From the NCBI GenBank assembly GCA_964036665.1, contig OZ038533.1, positions 7,710,413 to 7,774,412 on the forward strand: a DNA stretch of 64,000 nucleotides, read 5' to 3'. Shown here one piece after another: positions 27,641 through 38,604 of the stretch. Position 1 is the first letter of the stretch. Each line of letters begins with the position of its first letter. The position numbers and the translations under genes were made by a program. A model generated the notes under the pieces. It made no database searches and was not told the origin of the DNA. It saw nothing but the letters and a program-made list of their open reading frames with translations. Source of the stretch: Gordius sp. MW1 (taxonomy: Eukaryota > Nematomorpha > Gordioida > Gordea > Gordiidae).

Positions 27641-27816
27641 TAATTGGAGTGCTAAGCGCCTCAGGTGATATGTTATTTATCGATGTGTTGTCAATCAAAT
27701 TATTGTTAATTGGTTGTAACTTATATATGCGTTTAATATACACGTTTGACTCACTTTTCTTTCCTATTATTGTATCGCTTCGAAACTGTAGTAAATAAAG
27801 GTTCTCAGTTCAGACA
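27631..27816 (+). repeat. Presumed 3' LTR of the gypsy element
   Basis: It starts TGTAGAGAGG directly after a purine tract and contains AATAAA near 27794. The end is placed at GACA (27816) by the TG...CA rule. No second copy exists in the window to confirm the boundary. Confidence 0.6.
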
Positions 27817-27829
27817 ATATTGTTGTTAA

Positions 27830-27985
27830 TAAGATTAAAAAGATAGGCTATTTGGCCGTCTGCTGGCTATTGACCAATGGAAAAAATGACTACTGGCTAA
27901 AGTGTGATTGCAAATTTTTTTCGTTTTTTTAATATTTGGCCCATATGTATTTAGACGTTTTTTGACCTGCTGACTGCTGACCGCC
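27830..27985. repeat. Single core unit of the HINE-like minisatellite family
   Basis: It contains GGCCGTCTGCTGGCTATTGACCAATGG, AAAAAATGACTACTGG and a TTTTTTTCGTTTTTTT run, matching the units at 52.9-53.85 kb and 37.5-38.2 kb. Confidence 0.65.
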
Positions 27986-28224
27986 CTTTTATAATTTCTT
28001 TCCCACGTCTCATCGCACCTCACACCCCTTTAGGTGTGTCTTAATACGCGATTTTGAATCTAGATTAAAAAAGCGAATCCATGTTAAAACATAGACGCGT
28101 CTTAACACGAGCGTCACGCCATTTTTGCAGTTTTGCCCTATCAACTCAACCGCGATCAACAAGATATTACTTTCAACTAATATGTTTATATAATTAGACA
28201 CAAGAAAAAACATTAATAAGAAGT

Positions 28225-28682
28225 GTAAAAAGGCACCGTATCATCTGGGATGACGCTGAAGAGATAAGATTGAATTGAAAAAAGCTTGAGATTTGGTGGC
28301 CACAAAATGCAATTTGGCTGGTAACAATTACAATACTAATTTTAAAAGTGGATCATTGCAAAACTAAATGGAAAACACTCGGTGATAGTTTTAGGATGGC
28401 AAAAAATTGAATCAAACATTTAAAGTTAGGGGCAGGAGCATTGGTCACTATTTCAATGATCTATTATTTATGGAGAAGGTGTTTGAACAGACACCAACAT
28501 CAAGTTCATTGTGCTTATCATATAGTGAAAGGGAGCCTGATGAGGAAAAATGTATTAGAAAAAAAAGCTCTATTTTGTGTGACCAAATTAACAGGTTAAT
28601 AAATATAGAGGCAGAGAAACAAAAAACTGCTCAGAATTATGATAATGTATTCCTTGGCTCTCTTACAGTCATAAAGCCTTAA
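28225..28682 (+). pseudogene. MADF-domain (Myb/SANT-like) gene remnant, probably PIF/Harbinger accessory gene
   Basis: A MADF-like pattern is split over frames: KWKTLGDSFRMAK at about 28368-28406, then SGAGA, then HYFNDLLFMEKVFEQTPTSSS in an open frame from 28407. The rest is a polar C-terminal region (QINRLINIEAEKQKTAQNYD) ending in a stop at 28680. MADF proteins bind DNA, and PIF/Harbinger transposons often carry one beside the transposase. Here the transposase remnant lies at 31.7-32.2 kb on the opposite strand. The upstream part is frameshifted. Confidence 0.55.
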
Positions 28683-29096
28683 CTGATGCCAATAAATACA
28701 AAATTTAAATAATAATATATCTATGTATTGTTTTTATAAGTCTACCATTTATTATAAGAATAAAATTATTAACCTTATATAAATTTAGTAAAAGATCTAA
28801 AATTAAACCATGGTAAAGTAAAATTATTAAAGTAAAGGGTGATTTTTATTAGTATAGAATGAACTATAAACCTTTAACTAATAATATATACATCAATTTA
28901 TTAAAATATAATATAAAATTACAACCATGTTAATGTAAAATTATTGAAGTTAGAACAAAAAATGTCTCTAATCTCTCTTGTTGGGTTGAAGGATTGTTAT
29001 CAGGTGTTACTTGGTGAGTAATGTTATTGTTAATCTTATAACACATTTAGGCAAATCTTTATTTATCAGTACATTGTGTAGTGTACAAATGGGATA

Positions 29097-31639
29097 TAGG
29101 CTAAATCCCGAAAAGGCACAATCCCGAAGCTACAATAATGCTACTGCTACGATTTTCAAATTTCCATATGTTTTTTAATTTTAAAGTTTTATCCATAATC
29201 AAGAGCAAGATTTGGGTGCCCCTTTACAATTTACTTATGTAAGAATCACATTTAATTAACCTCTGCACCAAGTAACATAATATAGCTTTATTTACAGATC
29301 ACTGATGAGTATTAATATTTAGTGACAAGGTATAAATTAAAGGATGCCATTAATAATAATCGTTTGGAATCAATATCTAAGGTAATTTTAACGTATTTAA
29401 AATCAGGGAATCATTAATCCTATTAGGTATACAATAATGTTTGGGTATTATGTACTCAAGAGCTATATTTGGGTGGAACCTTTACAATTTACTAATTATA
29501 TAATTAACTGATATACGTTTGTTTGGTATAAGGTGGTGTATAAATAAGCAATATATAATAAATTTAAGTATTATATAAAGGATATCATCCCAGTGCTATC
29601 CCATGCCTCTAGATTCTTTTATAAAAGTTGATTAATGGAATATTTAGAACGTTAAGTGATATAGTTACAGAGTATAATCTCAGCAAGTAAACATATAAGA
29701 AATTTGTTAAAGTTTTTTTGTACTTTAATAGAAAAAATATTAAATTTTAAAAGGGCAATCTCTTTAGCCATTAGATTAAATAGAAATTATTCATACAATT
29801 TATGATGCTATATAACTTAATTTAGATCCTATAAGATTGTAAAGGGATCATTGTTAAATATGATTAGTATCAATGTGCATGTGATTAGATAAGCTTTTGT
29901 ATTAAGTTTTTGCTATTATTATAAGGCAAATTTATTTATAACTAAATCACTAACTATTTCTATTTTATTTTTATCTACCTCAACTAATGTTTACTTATTG
30001 ATGTGCTGTTATATTGATATATAAGATGATTGATGGATGAAACTCTTACCCCAATTTTTACATTTAATGCTTACCAAAGAGCCTAGCAAAAAAATGCCTT
30101 AAAATCTTGTTCTTGTTTTAAAAAGTCTAATTAGAAAATGTTATAGCAGGTTATGAAAATCTGGTACCTATCAATAACTTTTTTAGGAATGTGAAAAATT
30201 TTATATTTTACCAAACTTAATTTCAAGAAATATCAATAATATACTTATTGTCATATAGAAATTTAATTTAGACCCACATTATAAAAATTTTGTTTTGGAA
30301 AATATTACATGTATATTTCTGATACCATTTTATGGAATTTGTTGAATTTATGGTTATAAAATTGTAAATAATGAGTAATCTATCAATGAGTAAAAGATTG
30401 GTTATACTTTCATTCATTTAATCTATATATATCTAGCATAGGCTTTTATTTGATAAAATTAAGCTCTAACAATCAACAAATAACAATATTTTAGCTTTGT
30501 TTTATAATCTAATTTTATAGTTTTAAGAGTTTATACATTATAGTAAATATTATTAAAGCTTAGCAACTTAATACACAAAAATTCTAAATTAATGAACTCA
30601 TTATACTATGTTTATTAAGTTACTTAATTATAATTTTCATTTTAATCTACAATAAATTAAATTTGATACTCATTTTTACACAAAAATTATCATTTTTATA
30701 GTTGTATATGTTTATAGACATTACATTTAGATTTTTTCATATTATTAAATATAACCTTATATGATGTATTTTTATTTAAAGTGTCAACACTTCCTTAAGT
30801 TTGGACGATTCTATTAATTTTTGTTTTTAAGTTTTTTTTAGCCAAATTTTCTAAATTTATAGTTTGTACCTTATTTAATATGTTCATCATAAAATTAAAA
30901 AAGCTATTTTTGTTATGAGCAAAATTAGTCATATTCAAAGAAACTTTACCTAAGAGTTATCTAAATATCTCCTGCACTTTTAAGAATCTCAGTATTAATT
31001 TAAGGAATCATTGATTTAACCTATTTATATCTAGAATAGACTTTTATTTGATGTAATTAAGCTTTAACAATTAACAAATGATAATACTCTAGCTCTGTTG
31101 TATAATCTAAAGATTTGTAGGAAGAACTGATACACCCTCTCCTAAAAAATCATAGAATGTTATAAATAAACTTACAAATAATTTGAATAAGCTATATAAT
31201 ATATAAGTGCTAAGAATTATAAGTTACCTTCATGTGAGATGTCAAGAGTTATCTAAATATCTCCTGCACTTTTAAGAATCTCAGTATTAATTTAAGGAAT
31301 TATGATAACCTATTTATATCTAGAATAGACTTTTATTTGATGAAATTAAGCTTTAACAATTAACAAATGATAAAGTTTTCCATCTTTAATTTTGGTATAA
31401 TCCAAGTCTTTATGGGTCAGAATCAAATTTTTTCTACTCGACTTTTTAAATTCTAAAGATAATTTATAAATATTTAGATATTAAGCTTACTTATACTTTC
31501 TGTATTATCTTGATTTGTTCTCTCAACCAAATATTCATTAAAAGCTTGATTATATGATTGCATATTTTTTACCATATGTTAATTGCCGTAAAAGTGTAGC
31601 ATTAAAATTCGGGATTGTGCGCTTTCGGGATTTAGCCTA
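29097..31639. mobile_element. 2.5-kb non-coding element with about 34-bp terminal inverted repeats
   Basis: The left end is TAGGCTAAATCCCGAAAAGG followed by CACAATCCCGAA. The right end is its inverse with minor changes (TTCGGGATTGTGCGCTTTCG, then GGATTTAGCCTA). The core is very AT-rich with no ORF. Two direct repeats of about 130 bp (30953-31088 and 31247-31376) and a weaker third (about 30410-30490) share ATCTAGAATAGACTTTTATTTG. I could not read a target duplication or assign a superfamily. Confidence 0.7.
30953..31376 (+). repeat. Direct repeat pair of about 130 bp inside the inverted-repeat element
   Basis: AGAGTTATCTAAATATCTCC starts both copies (30953 and 31247). The match continues through CTGCACTTTTAAGAATCTCA to AACAATTAACAAATGATAA. 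Confidence 0.85.
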
Positions 31640-31734
31640 GAAAGCGTACAAATAGCCTGAAATTTTCAGCCATTGTTTTTATAGAACTTTCATGTACACC
31701 AAATCTTTTGGATAAAATGCTAAAAGTTACTTAA

Positions 31735-32190
31735 ACTTGAAGAAAATAATATTTACTCTAATTCAATCGGGGTTTGGAATGTATAAAGGCATTAAATTGT
31801 TATTTATGGCTGATACAACTTCATCAACAATATATGTAACACTTCTTTATATCCTAAATGAAAAGGCTAATTGCCTAAAACACTCTCCTTTTATCATATA
31901 TTGTAATGGCAAAATGGTTAATCTCTTATTATAACATACCTTAATGCTAACATCAACCTATCTGCGGGAGACATACAATCAACTTTAGAATTTATATGAC
32001 TTATATCTTTTTCAATTTGTGCTAACATATAATAAAATGTGGTAGGTTGCATTTGATTATAAGCAAAAAATCTTTTCATCTTTCAAAATATTCCTCATTA
32101 TATGATGAAATTCTCTAAACTCATGTCTTTAACTCTCAATTTAAAGTTGTACGTTTTGGAGGGATGACTATTGACTAGGTCATACCCTTT
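31735..32190 (-). pseudogene. PIF/Harbinger transposase N-terminal half, decayed
   Basis: Read on the - strand in more than one frame: MQPTTFYYMLAQIEKDISHI, then SPADRLMLALRYV (about 32075-31935), then VTYIVDEVVSAINNNLMPLY (about 31850-31780). These match the start of Harbinger DDE nucleases (the 'sPeERLaitLRyLAtG ... IvdeVc.AI' pattern). Stops interrupt it. The catalytic region should lie further along the - strand, where the inverted-repeat element (29097-31639) now sits. Confidence 0.55.
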
Positions 32191-32439
32191 GCGTTCCCTT
32201 CCCCACAAGAATATTTTTGCTTAGTTTAGAATTTGATATAAGGCAATAAAAGCCAGGTTATAATAAACAATGAATGAAAGAAAACCTATTCAATAAAGTA
32301 TAAAATGAAAAGTGGTAACTTATTTTTTTTGCATAAAAATATTTAAGAAGCTAAATTTTTGTAATAATATAACATTTCTTATATTTTATTAAATTATTAA
32401 TATGAAAATAGTATATTTAAAAAAACAATTACAACGTTG

Positions 32440-32680
32440 TACGAGTATTATCTGACTCACTGCTTGACCATTGCCCCCTCCCCCCCCCCCCCCCATAGGC
32501 ATTCTTGTCCCTTCTCACCTTTCTCACCCATAAATTCATAGCAAATGTGCTATGTTTCTACGGAGTATAGATGAGTTTAGTAAAAACAGCTCCCCAAAAT
32601 AGGCAAATGTACCAAAACGAACAAACGAACTCCAAGTGGGACCTCTTCCCCCCTCCTCCCACCAGGGGCGAATAGAACAT
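32440..32680. mobile_element. Right-end fragment of HINE-like element
   Basis: It carries the right-end block CACCTTTCTCACCCATAAAT, then TTCATAGCAAATGTGC and CTACGGAGTATAGATGAGTTT, as at 38315-38420 and 54070-54180. It also holds C-runs. No left end was found nearby. Confidence 0.55.
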
Positions 32681-33599
32681 TCTCATGTAAGTCTATAGGA
32701 ACTGAGGTGGCAAAATTAAATCATATTAAAAATGTAAATTCATCCTTGGGTGCCTTCTATACCGATTTTACTTGAATACCAGAAAAATATTAATAATCGA
32801 AAAGATTTTAATAATATGAAAAAAATGAGCAGGCCACCAATCTTCAAATGTGCCTTTTAATATTTATTATGTTAATATATTCTAAAAGCATAAGCAATCG
32901 CATATGATATATAATATTATATTACTTTTATAACAATTTTCATAACTCTAGGCAAATAATGTTAGGCTATTTTAAATCAAATATGGCATAAAGATTTTAG
33001 AGTATATTGTACAATACCTTATCAAATAATATGAGTGTCTAAACACTTAATGATAGAATAATTTCTCGAATAAAACAAAAATAATTAAAAGGGTTATATA
33101 TTTTCCTAATGCATTATATCATATGATATGGTGGCCTTTCAACTTGCCGAAAACCATCTTGCCGAATTGAATGTCCCAATGTTAAAAAATGTCCCCCAAC
33201 TAAAAAGCATAGTAATCATTCAAGTTCGGATTAAAGTTATTTTAGGTATTTTTTATCAAAAAATTGATAATTATTATAAAAGGTACTCAATTTAGGGCCT
33301 TCTTTATGATAATGGGGAAATGATCGTTAATGTGCCCGGGTGAATTCGGCAAGATTGTTTTCGGCGAGTTGATAGGGCACCATATGATATGAAAAGTTTT
33401 GCAAATTCGCTGAGTAACATCAAAAAATCAATAATTTTTTATCAAAGCAGCGTTTTAAATTATAACGTTTTTAAGCTTAATCAGTTTTTTAAAATGTCTT
33501 GTTCTGCAATGACCCACATTCCGACAGGGGAATTTTCAAATGTATGTTTTTTATTTATTTCCAATAATATAATTATAATAGATTCCAAAGTGTAAACCT
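32681..33599. other. Intergenic DNA upstream of MsrA
   Basis: No coding sequence was recognised. A small near-palindromic pair (CAACTTGCCGAAAACCATCT near 33140 and AGATTGTTTTCGGCGAGTTG near 33352) suggests the ends of a short inverted-repeat element of about 220 bp. Confidence 0.4.
33135..33378. mobile_element. Possible small MITE upstream of MsrA
   Basis: The inverted ends share GCC(C/T)(T/A)TCAACT(T/C)GCCGAAAAC and AATC/GAAT sequence, with CATATGATAT on both outer sides (33121 and 33381). The CATATGATAT pair may be a 9-10 bp target duplication. Confidence 0.55.
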
Positions 33600-34359
33600 A
33601 TGACAGATCCTGTTTGTAAAACAAAAGTAGCAACTTTTTCTATGGGTTGTTTTTGGGGTCCTGATTCTTTATTTGGATCTATCAAAGGAATAATGAGAAC
33701 TAAAGTTGGTTACACTGGTGGAACAAAGGTCAACCCTACCTATCATAATCTGTATATTACCTCAATTTAATTATAACTAATTTATTAGTGGTGACCATAT
33801 AGAAACTGTTGAAATGCATTTTGATCCCAATAAAGTAAGTTATAAAGATTTACTGCAAATTTTTTGGAGCAATCATGACCCAACCGAAAAATCTTCATAT
33901 AGGCAATATATATCTGGTAATTGTTGTACAAGTTTATTAATTTTTTTAGCAATTCACTACCATGATGCTGAACAAGAAAAGGCAGCCATGGAAACAATGA
34001 AAATAGTTAGTGAAAACAAAGCAAAGCCAGTTAGCACTGAATTAATACCCTATAATACTTTTTATGATGCAGAAGAGTAAACTATGTTAATTATGTTATA
34101 AAAATTCAATAGCTATCATCAAAAATATATTTTGAGAAAGCATAAAGCTTTTTTAGAATCATTATGCCTATCTAATGAAGAGATAAAAAGTTCTTATGCA
34201 GCTTGTGTCTTGAATGGCTTTTTAGGAGGTAAGTTGAAACCATTGAAACTGTTATCAATAAATTTTATAGGTCATGTGAGTGAGACTGAAAAAGTAAGGA
34301 TCCAAAATATTGGCCTTTCAGATGAACAAGTTAGATATTTGGAAGCGTGCCTTAATTAA
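33600..34359 (+). CDS. MSRA: Peptide methionine (S)-S-oxide reductase (MsrA), 5 exons
   Basis: Reduces methionine-S-sulfoxide in proteins as oxidative repair. Exons 33600-33751, 33789-33916, 33950-34076, 34113-34228 and 34271-34359 are joined by GT-AG introns of 37, 33, 36 and 42 nt, in phase, giving 203 aa. The catalytic motif is SMGCFWGPDSLF, with the nucleophilic Cys. Family blocks follow: RTKVGYTGGTKVNPTYHNLG, IFWSNHDPTEKSSYRQYISA, and FYDAEDYHQKY across the third intron. The C-terminal half (about 60 aa, SYAACVLNGFLGGHV) resembles the invertebrate Eip71CD-type subfamily rather than the mammalian one. ATG 33600 is six codons before the conserved core. The second intron is a multiple of three without a stop, so retention would insert 11 residues. 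AATAAA lies at 34424. The gene is convergent with the one at 34447. Confidence 0.93.
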
Positions 34360-34423
34360 ATTTATACAATTTTTATTTGACTAGAAATATTTATATAATA
34401 GTGAATATAACATATATGTAACA

Positions 34424-34429
34424 AATAAA
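34424..34429 (+). promoter_or_regulatory. Poly(A) signal AATAAA for MsrA
   Basis: A canonical hexamer lies about 65 nt after the MsrA stop codon and 18 nt before the end of the convergent gene. Confidence 0.6.
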
Positions 34430-34446
34430 TATTGTGCTAAAATAAA

Positions 34447-34947
34447 TCAAAACAATGGCTTTAAACTCGTTTTACGTCTATTTTGAGGTATATATTCAGA
34501 TTGATCACCAATATTTTCTTGATATTTTTTTGCTAAATAATAAGCAGAATTTGTTAATTTATCCATGGATTCCAAAACTGTCTTCAATTGCTGTTTAAAA
34601 ATTGATGAAGCTTTCATGGCATATTCATCTAAGGAACTAGAATTTGCATTACTTTCAGTTTGATTAGGTATAACATTTAATTCCTTGGTAATTTCGGCTA
34701 GCAATAAAAATGAGCTATAGAGATTTTGATGAGATTCCTTATTAGATTCAGAAATAATTCCTGGCGCATTTTCAGATGGTATATCTTTAAGCCGGCTTGG
34801 GAGCATAATGGTCTCTTTCATATAATTGACAGCCTCAAGAAATTTTGCCGTAGATTCCGTTAAATTATTGCTACTTGTTTCCACAACTGAGGATTCATTT
34901 CTGGAAGAAAGGTCCGTCGAATTTCCGTTTGTTAATATGCTCGGCAT
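34447..34947 (-). CDS. Spot14/MID1-interacting-protein-1-like protein
   Basis: A single-exon ORF of 166 aa. The family (THRSP, MID1IP1) regulates lipogenesis, binding acetyl-CoA carboxylase, and microtubules through MID1. Matching blocks, recalled from the family pattern: FLEAVNYMKETIMLPSRLKD at residues about 37-56 (family: F...VN.M..TVM.PS.L.DVP), LYSSFLLLAEITKEL near 80, and FKQQLKTVLESMDKLTNSAY followed by KYQENIG near the C-terminus (family: F..HL..L...L..LT..A..L...Y...IG). The N-terminal 30 residues are Ser/Asn-rich. Length (166) is close to the vertebrate proteins (about 150-185). The gene is convergent with MsrA, with 87 bp between stop codons, so their 3' UTRs probably overlap. Confidence 0.8.
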   Translation of the reverse strand: MPSILTNGNSTDLSSRNESSVVETSSNNLTESTAKFLEAVNYMKETIMLPSRLKDIPSENAPGIISESNKESHQNLYSSFLLLAEITKELNVIPNQTESNANSSSLDEYAMKASSIFKQQLKTVLESMDKLTNSAYYLAKKYQENIGDQSEYIPQNRRKTSLKPLF

Positions 34948-37360
34948 TTGTATTATATTTAGATTAAATTTTTTTATAAATTACAAGGTACGTTTAAAAG
35001 GGAAATACACACCATATGAGACTCGTACGATTATCGTATGATCACTTTGTAATTATTGGTTAAGTTTAATCACGTGATGTTACGCGTAACCCTCTAGCAT
35101 CCATCCCATAATAAACTTAGGCATTTTCCCTTTACATTTTTCATAAATTCAATATAATATTATCTCGTTTTTGAATAAAAATTCATTTTTTTGTACTTAA
35201 CTAAATACCTTTTCAAAAATTTAACAACAAAAATTCACTTTTCATAATTTAACATTAATTAAGGAAAATTAGATGCTAGCTTGATGCCAAGTCAATAATT
35301 ATTAATTGCTATGCAATTTATGGGCTCGTTTTTGGTTGTCCGTTGATGTCCGTCCGTTTACCCTCCAATGCATATATTTAATTAAATTAATATTTTGTTC
35401 TTATTAATACCATTTATTTATTAGCCTTATATTATTGCGCAATTTAAAGCCTTGCAAGAGCGGTCCCGACCCTGGATTTAGGGCCGGACTCAAAATAAGT
35501 AAATAATAGGGGTCCGAACAAATCCTAGGTAATAAACTGTCAAAAATTTTAAAAAAGGCATATTTACTTTAGTCCGCGAAATATAAGTTTTCAAATTATT
35601 CTTGGTTTAATAAATTATTAATAGTAATAAATATATCAAATATTAAAACGTTAGGATAAAATGATGTTGGATCTAGCTCAGGCTAAAAATAAAAATAGTT
35701 TAGGCCTGGTCAAGTTCAAGCAAATATTTAAAAAAAAAATTGGGATCGGGTTTATGAAACGAATTTTGCAGGGCTCTGATCCTAATTCAGTTTTGTTAAG
35801 CTGTTTGTAGGTTAAAAAGAATATAGTAAATTATTTCAAATGTTATGGAAATAATTGATTTTGAAATTTATTAATAACTCAGCAATTAAATACGTTTGAT
35901 GGAAACTTTTTAAAATAAAATTTTAGTTTTTTCATTCTTTTTAATAATTAAATTAAAAATATTGAATTTAAACCATTTACCTTTTTATTCGACTTGAACA
36001 CGAAGTCGTTCGTATTTAAGCTACTTTAACTCTTCCTCTAACAAAATAATCTAATCCTAACTTTTGATAAAAAAATGTAACCGCACCCCTTCCACACAAA
36101 AAATCAGATAATTATACTGCCACACAAAAAAGCATCGTATTATCATTTTGTATGATAAGGATGAGGCACAGCCAGCCAGATGAACAGATGCAAGCTCTTT
36201 GTCATCAGGTTCGTTACGTCATCCCGCAATTTAGTGTCCTGTAATTGGTTAAATTTTCAACTGCATTGAAGAGGGAAATGTTATAAAAGAGGGTTTACAA
36301 AGGCTCACAAACCTGGCCTGGGTATAGAGTTGAAATGGGCTTCGGGTGTTATTTAAATGCTAAGTAGAAAATTACAAAATGCTAAGTAGTTTATGCTAAG
36401 TTTTCTACTGAAAATGCTGAGTATTTTATTAAAAGCAGTTAGTTTTTTATGCCAACTATTTTGATCCAAATGCCAAGTTCTTTTTTGATTGAATAGAAAA
36501 AAATTTGGTCCTATTGAGGAAGATTAATAGACAAACCCTCAAGTTGGCTCTTGAACTCATCATAATATTAGTCATTAGTTTTAATTGTAATAATCTTGGT
36601 TTAACCTTAAATTTGAGGGTTGAATATACTAGTAATAGAAAAGTTAAGGGTAACATTCTACATTATATTAATTTTATTAGTATCATTATTGTTGGGGAAT
36701 GCGATTTTATTTTATACCTGACTGTAAAATAAAAAATAATAAAAAATTTGTAAGGATGTTGGTGACAATTCTCATTGGTATTTGTGCGAAAGAATTAAGT
36801 CTTGGCGGAATAAGGTGTCATAAAATTATTCTAAATATCAAAATAAAATATATTTGACAGTAGGCACCAATATAATTTGAAAATTTAATTAATTTTTAAA
36901 ATTTATTTTAAATCTAGGGATGAATTAATAAAAATAGAACGATGTAAAATGCTGCCCGCATCTAAGGCATTTGTTAAAAAAAAATTAAAAAAAACTATGC
37001 ACTTTAACAAAAACAGAGCAAATAATTTAAACAGATCGGACGAATTAAAACCAGTGGAGTAGCTAAGGGGGGCGTGGGAACTGAGGCCCTCCCATAAGAG
37101 CAAAAGCCGGGCCCCAAGGCCCCCCCCCAAGGAAAAAATTATGTGCCCCTTGGCCCCTTAAGCAATTTTTTTTTAATATTAACATAATTAATAAACAATA
37201 TGAAGATTATAATTATTTGTTTTTGAGAAAACTTTTAATTATAATATTACAAATAAAATGCTATAAAAGACAATAAAGGATGCAATTTTATAAAATTGTT
37301 GAGTCGACATAATTCCATTCTTTATAAAGGCGAAATATTTAGCTTCAAATTTTGATATTT
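34948..37360. other. AT-rich intergenic DNA with repeat fragments
   Basis: A left-end fragment of the HINE-like family lies at 35303-35420 (AATTGCTATGCAATTTATGG, then TTGTCCGTTGATGTCCGTCC). Four copies of an AAATGCTAAGTA-like motif occur at 36350-36480. A G/C-run patch at 37055-37130 (GGAGTAGCTAAGGGGGGCG) resembles a degenerate MITE end. No gene was found. Confidence 0.4.
35303..35420 (+). mobile_element. Left-end fragment of HINE-like element
   Basis: It shares AATTGCTATGCAATTTATGG, the GTCCGTTG/TCCGTCCG stretch and TATTTTGTTCTTATTAATACC with 37361 and 52361. Confidence 0.6.
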
Positions 37361-38479
37361 TAATTGCTATGCAATTCATGAGCTCGCTTTTTGTTGTCCG
37401 TTGTCCGTCCGTTCGTTGTCCCGTCCTTCCAACGTTCTGACTTGCTTCGTTACCCTTATAAGACAAATTTTTTTATTTTTTTTTAAATTAAATTGATATT
37501 TTGTTCTTGTTAATACCATTGATAATATGACTTTTTTACCGTGTCCTGGCTACTGCTTACCAATGAAATAAATAACCATTGGCCAAAATGTGAATTGAAA
37601 TTTTTTTTTTCGTTTTTGAATTAGTATATTAGGTTAAAATTAATAATTACCCTATGCCCTCCCCTAGAAGCGCCCATGCCTCTACTGATATGGGTTCCTG
37701 TACCCCCCCCCCCTACAAAAGCCATGCCTCTATTAATGTGGGTTCAAATCCCGGCGAGGGCAAATTCTTAATTGCTGGTTCGATACCCGGAGAGTGCAAA
37801 ATTTTTTATTTTTTTTTAAATTAAATTAATAAATTGTTCCTGTTAATACCATTGATAATGTGACTTTTTGGCCGTCCGCTGGCTACTGATCAATAAAAAA
37901 TGACCATTGGCCAAATTGTGAATCTAATTTTTTTTCGTTTTTGAATTGGTACATTAGGTTAACAAAATTACCTATGTTCCCCCTAGAAGGGCCTATGCCT
38001 CTACTGATGTGGGTTCGAATCCCGGAGAGGGCAAATTCTTTATTGCTGGTTCGAATCCCGGAAAGGACAAGTTTTTTTTTAAATTAATATATTGTTATTG
38101 TTAATACCATTGATTATAGGACTTTTTGACCGTGTCCTGGCTATTGACCAATGAAAAAATGACCATTGGCCAAAGTAAGATTAAAATCAATTTTTTTTTC
38201 TTGATTATAATTATAGGCTAGTTATTTGGCTGTCTACTAACCATTAGAAAAAATCACCACTGGCCCAAATGATGGAAAATTTGTATAAATTATTAACTCA
38301 TCATTTTGCATTTAATACCCCCCCCCTATAAGCATTCTCGCCCCTTCCCACCTTTCTCGCCCATAAATTGCATAGCAAATAGGCCACTTTTATACGGAGT
38401 ATAGATGAGTTTCGTTCCCCCTTCTCTCCCCCCTTCCCTTCCATCCTCCCTCCTTCCCACGAGGCGAAGGCCCGAGTTT
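37361..38479 (+). mobile_element. Helentron-associated-like non-autonomous element (copy A)
   Basis: The left subterminal repeat AATTGCTATGCAATTCATG is matched in inverse near the right side (CCATAAATTGCATAGCAAAT, 38361-38380). A downstream tail then ends in a GC-rich patch (CACGAGGCGAAGGCCCGAGTTT). The core has about four repeats containing TGTCCTGGCT / GGCCGTCCGCTGGCT, the ACCAATG...ACCATTGGCC inverted pair and a TTTTTTTCG run. GGGTTCGAATCCCGG (B-box-like) occurs between units. This layout (subterminal inverted repeats, minisatellite core, 3' hairpin) is that known for Helentron-associated elements. Confidence 0.6.
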
Positions 38480-38604
38480 CATTATTACCTTTCTAATAGT
38501 ATAAAATCAAAAAATAACGACACTATTTACTCTTTTAAATCTACCAATTCATTAATTGATTTCAAAAATGATTTATATTATCCTATCATCGATAGAATTA
38601 TACT

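Larger units (their letters stand above)
24662..27816 (+). mobile_element. Ty3/gypsy retrotransposon, 5'-truncated and frameshifted, with 3' LTR
   Basis: Polyprotein segments appear in canonical order: protease/RT, RNase H, integrase, tail. A purine tract (AAAAAGGGGGGAAC) and an LTR beginning TGTAGAGAGG at 27631 follow. No gag, primer-binding site or 5' LTR is seen upstream, so the element is truncated at its left side. The coding part is notably less AT-rich than its surroundings, which suggests fairly recent arrival. Confidence 0.88.

Noticed and set aside
37730..38060. tRNA genes suggested by GGGTTCGAATCCCGG motifs
   Set aside because: Only a B-box-like motif is present. No acceptor stem, A box or anticodon arm could be folded around it.
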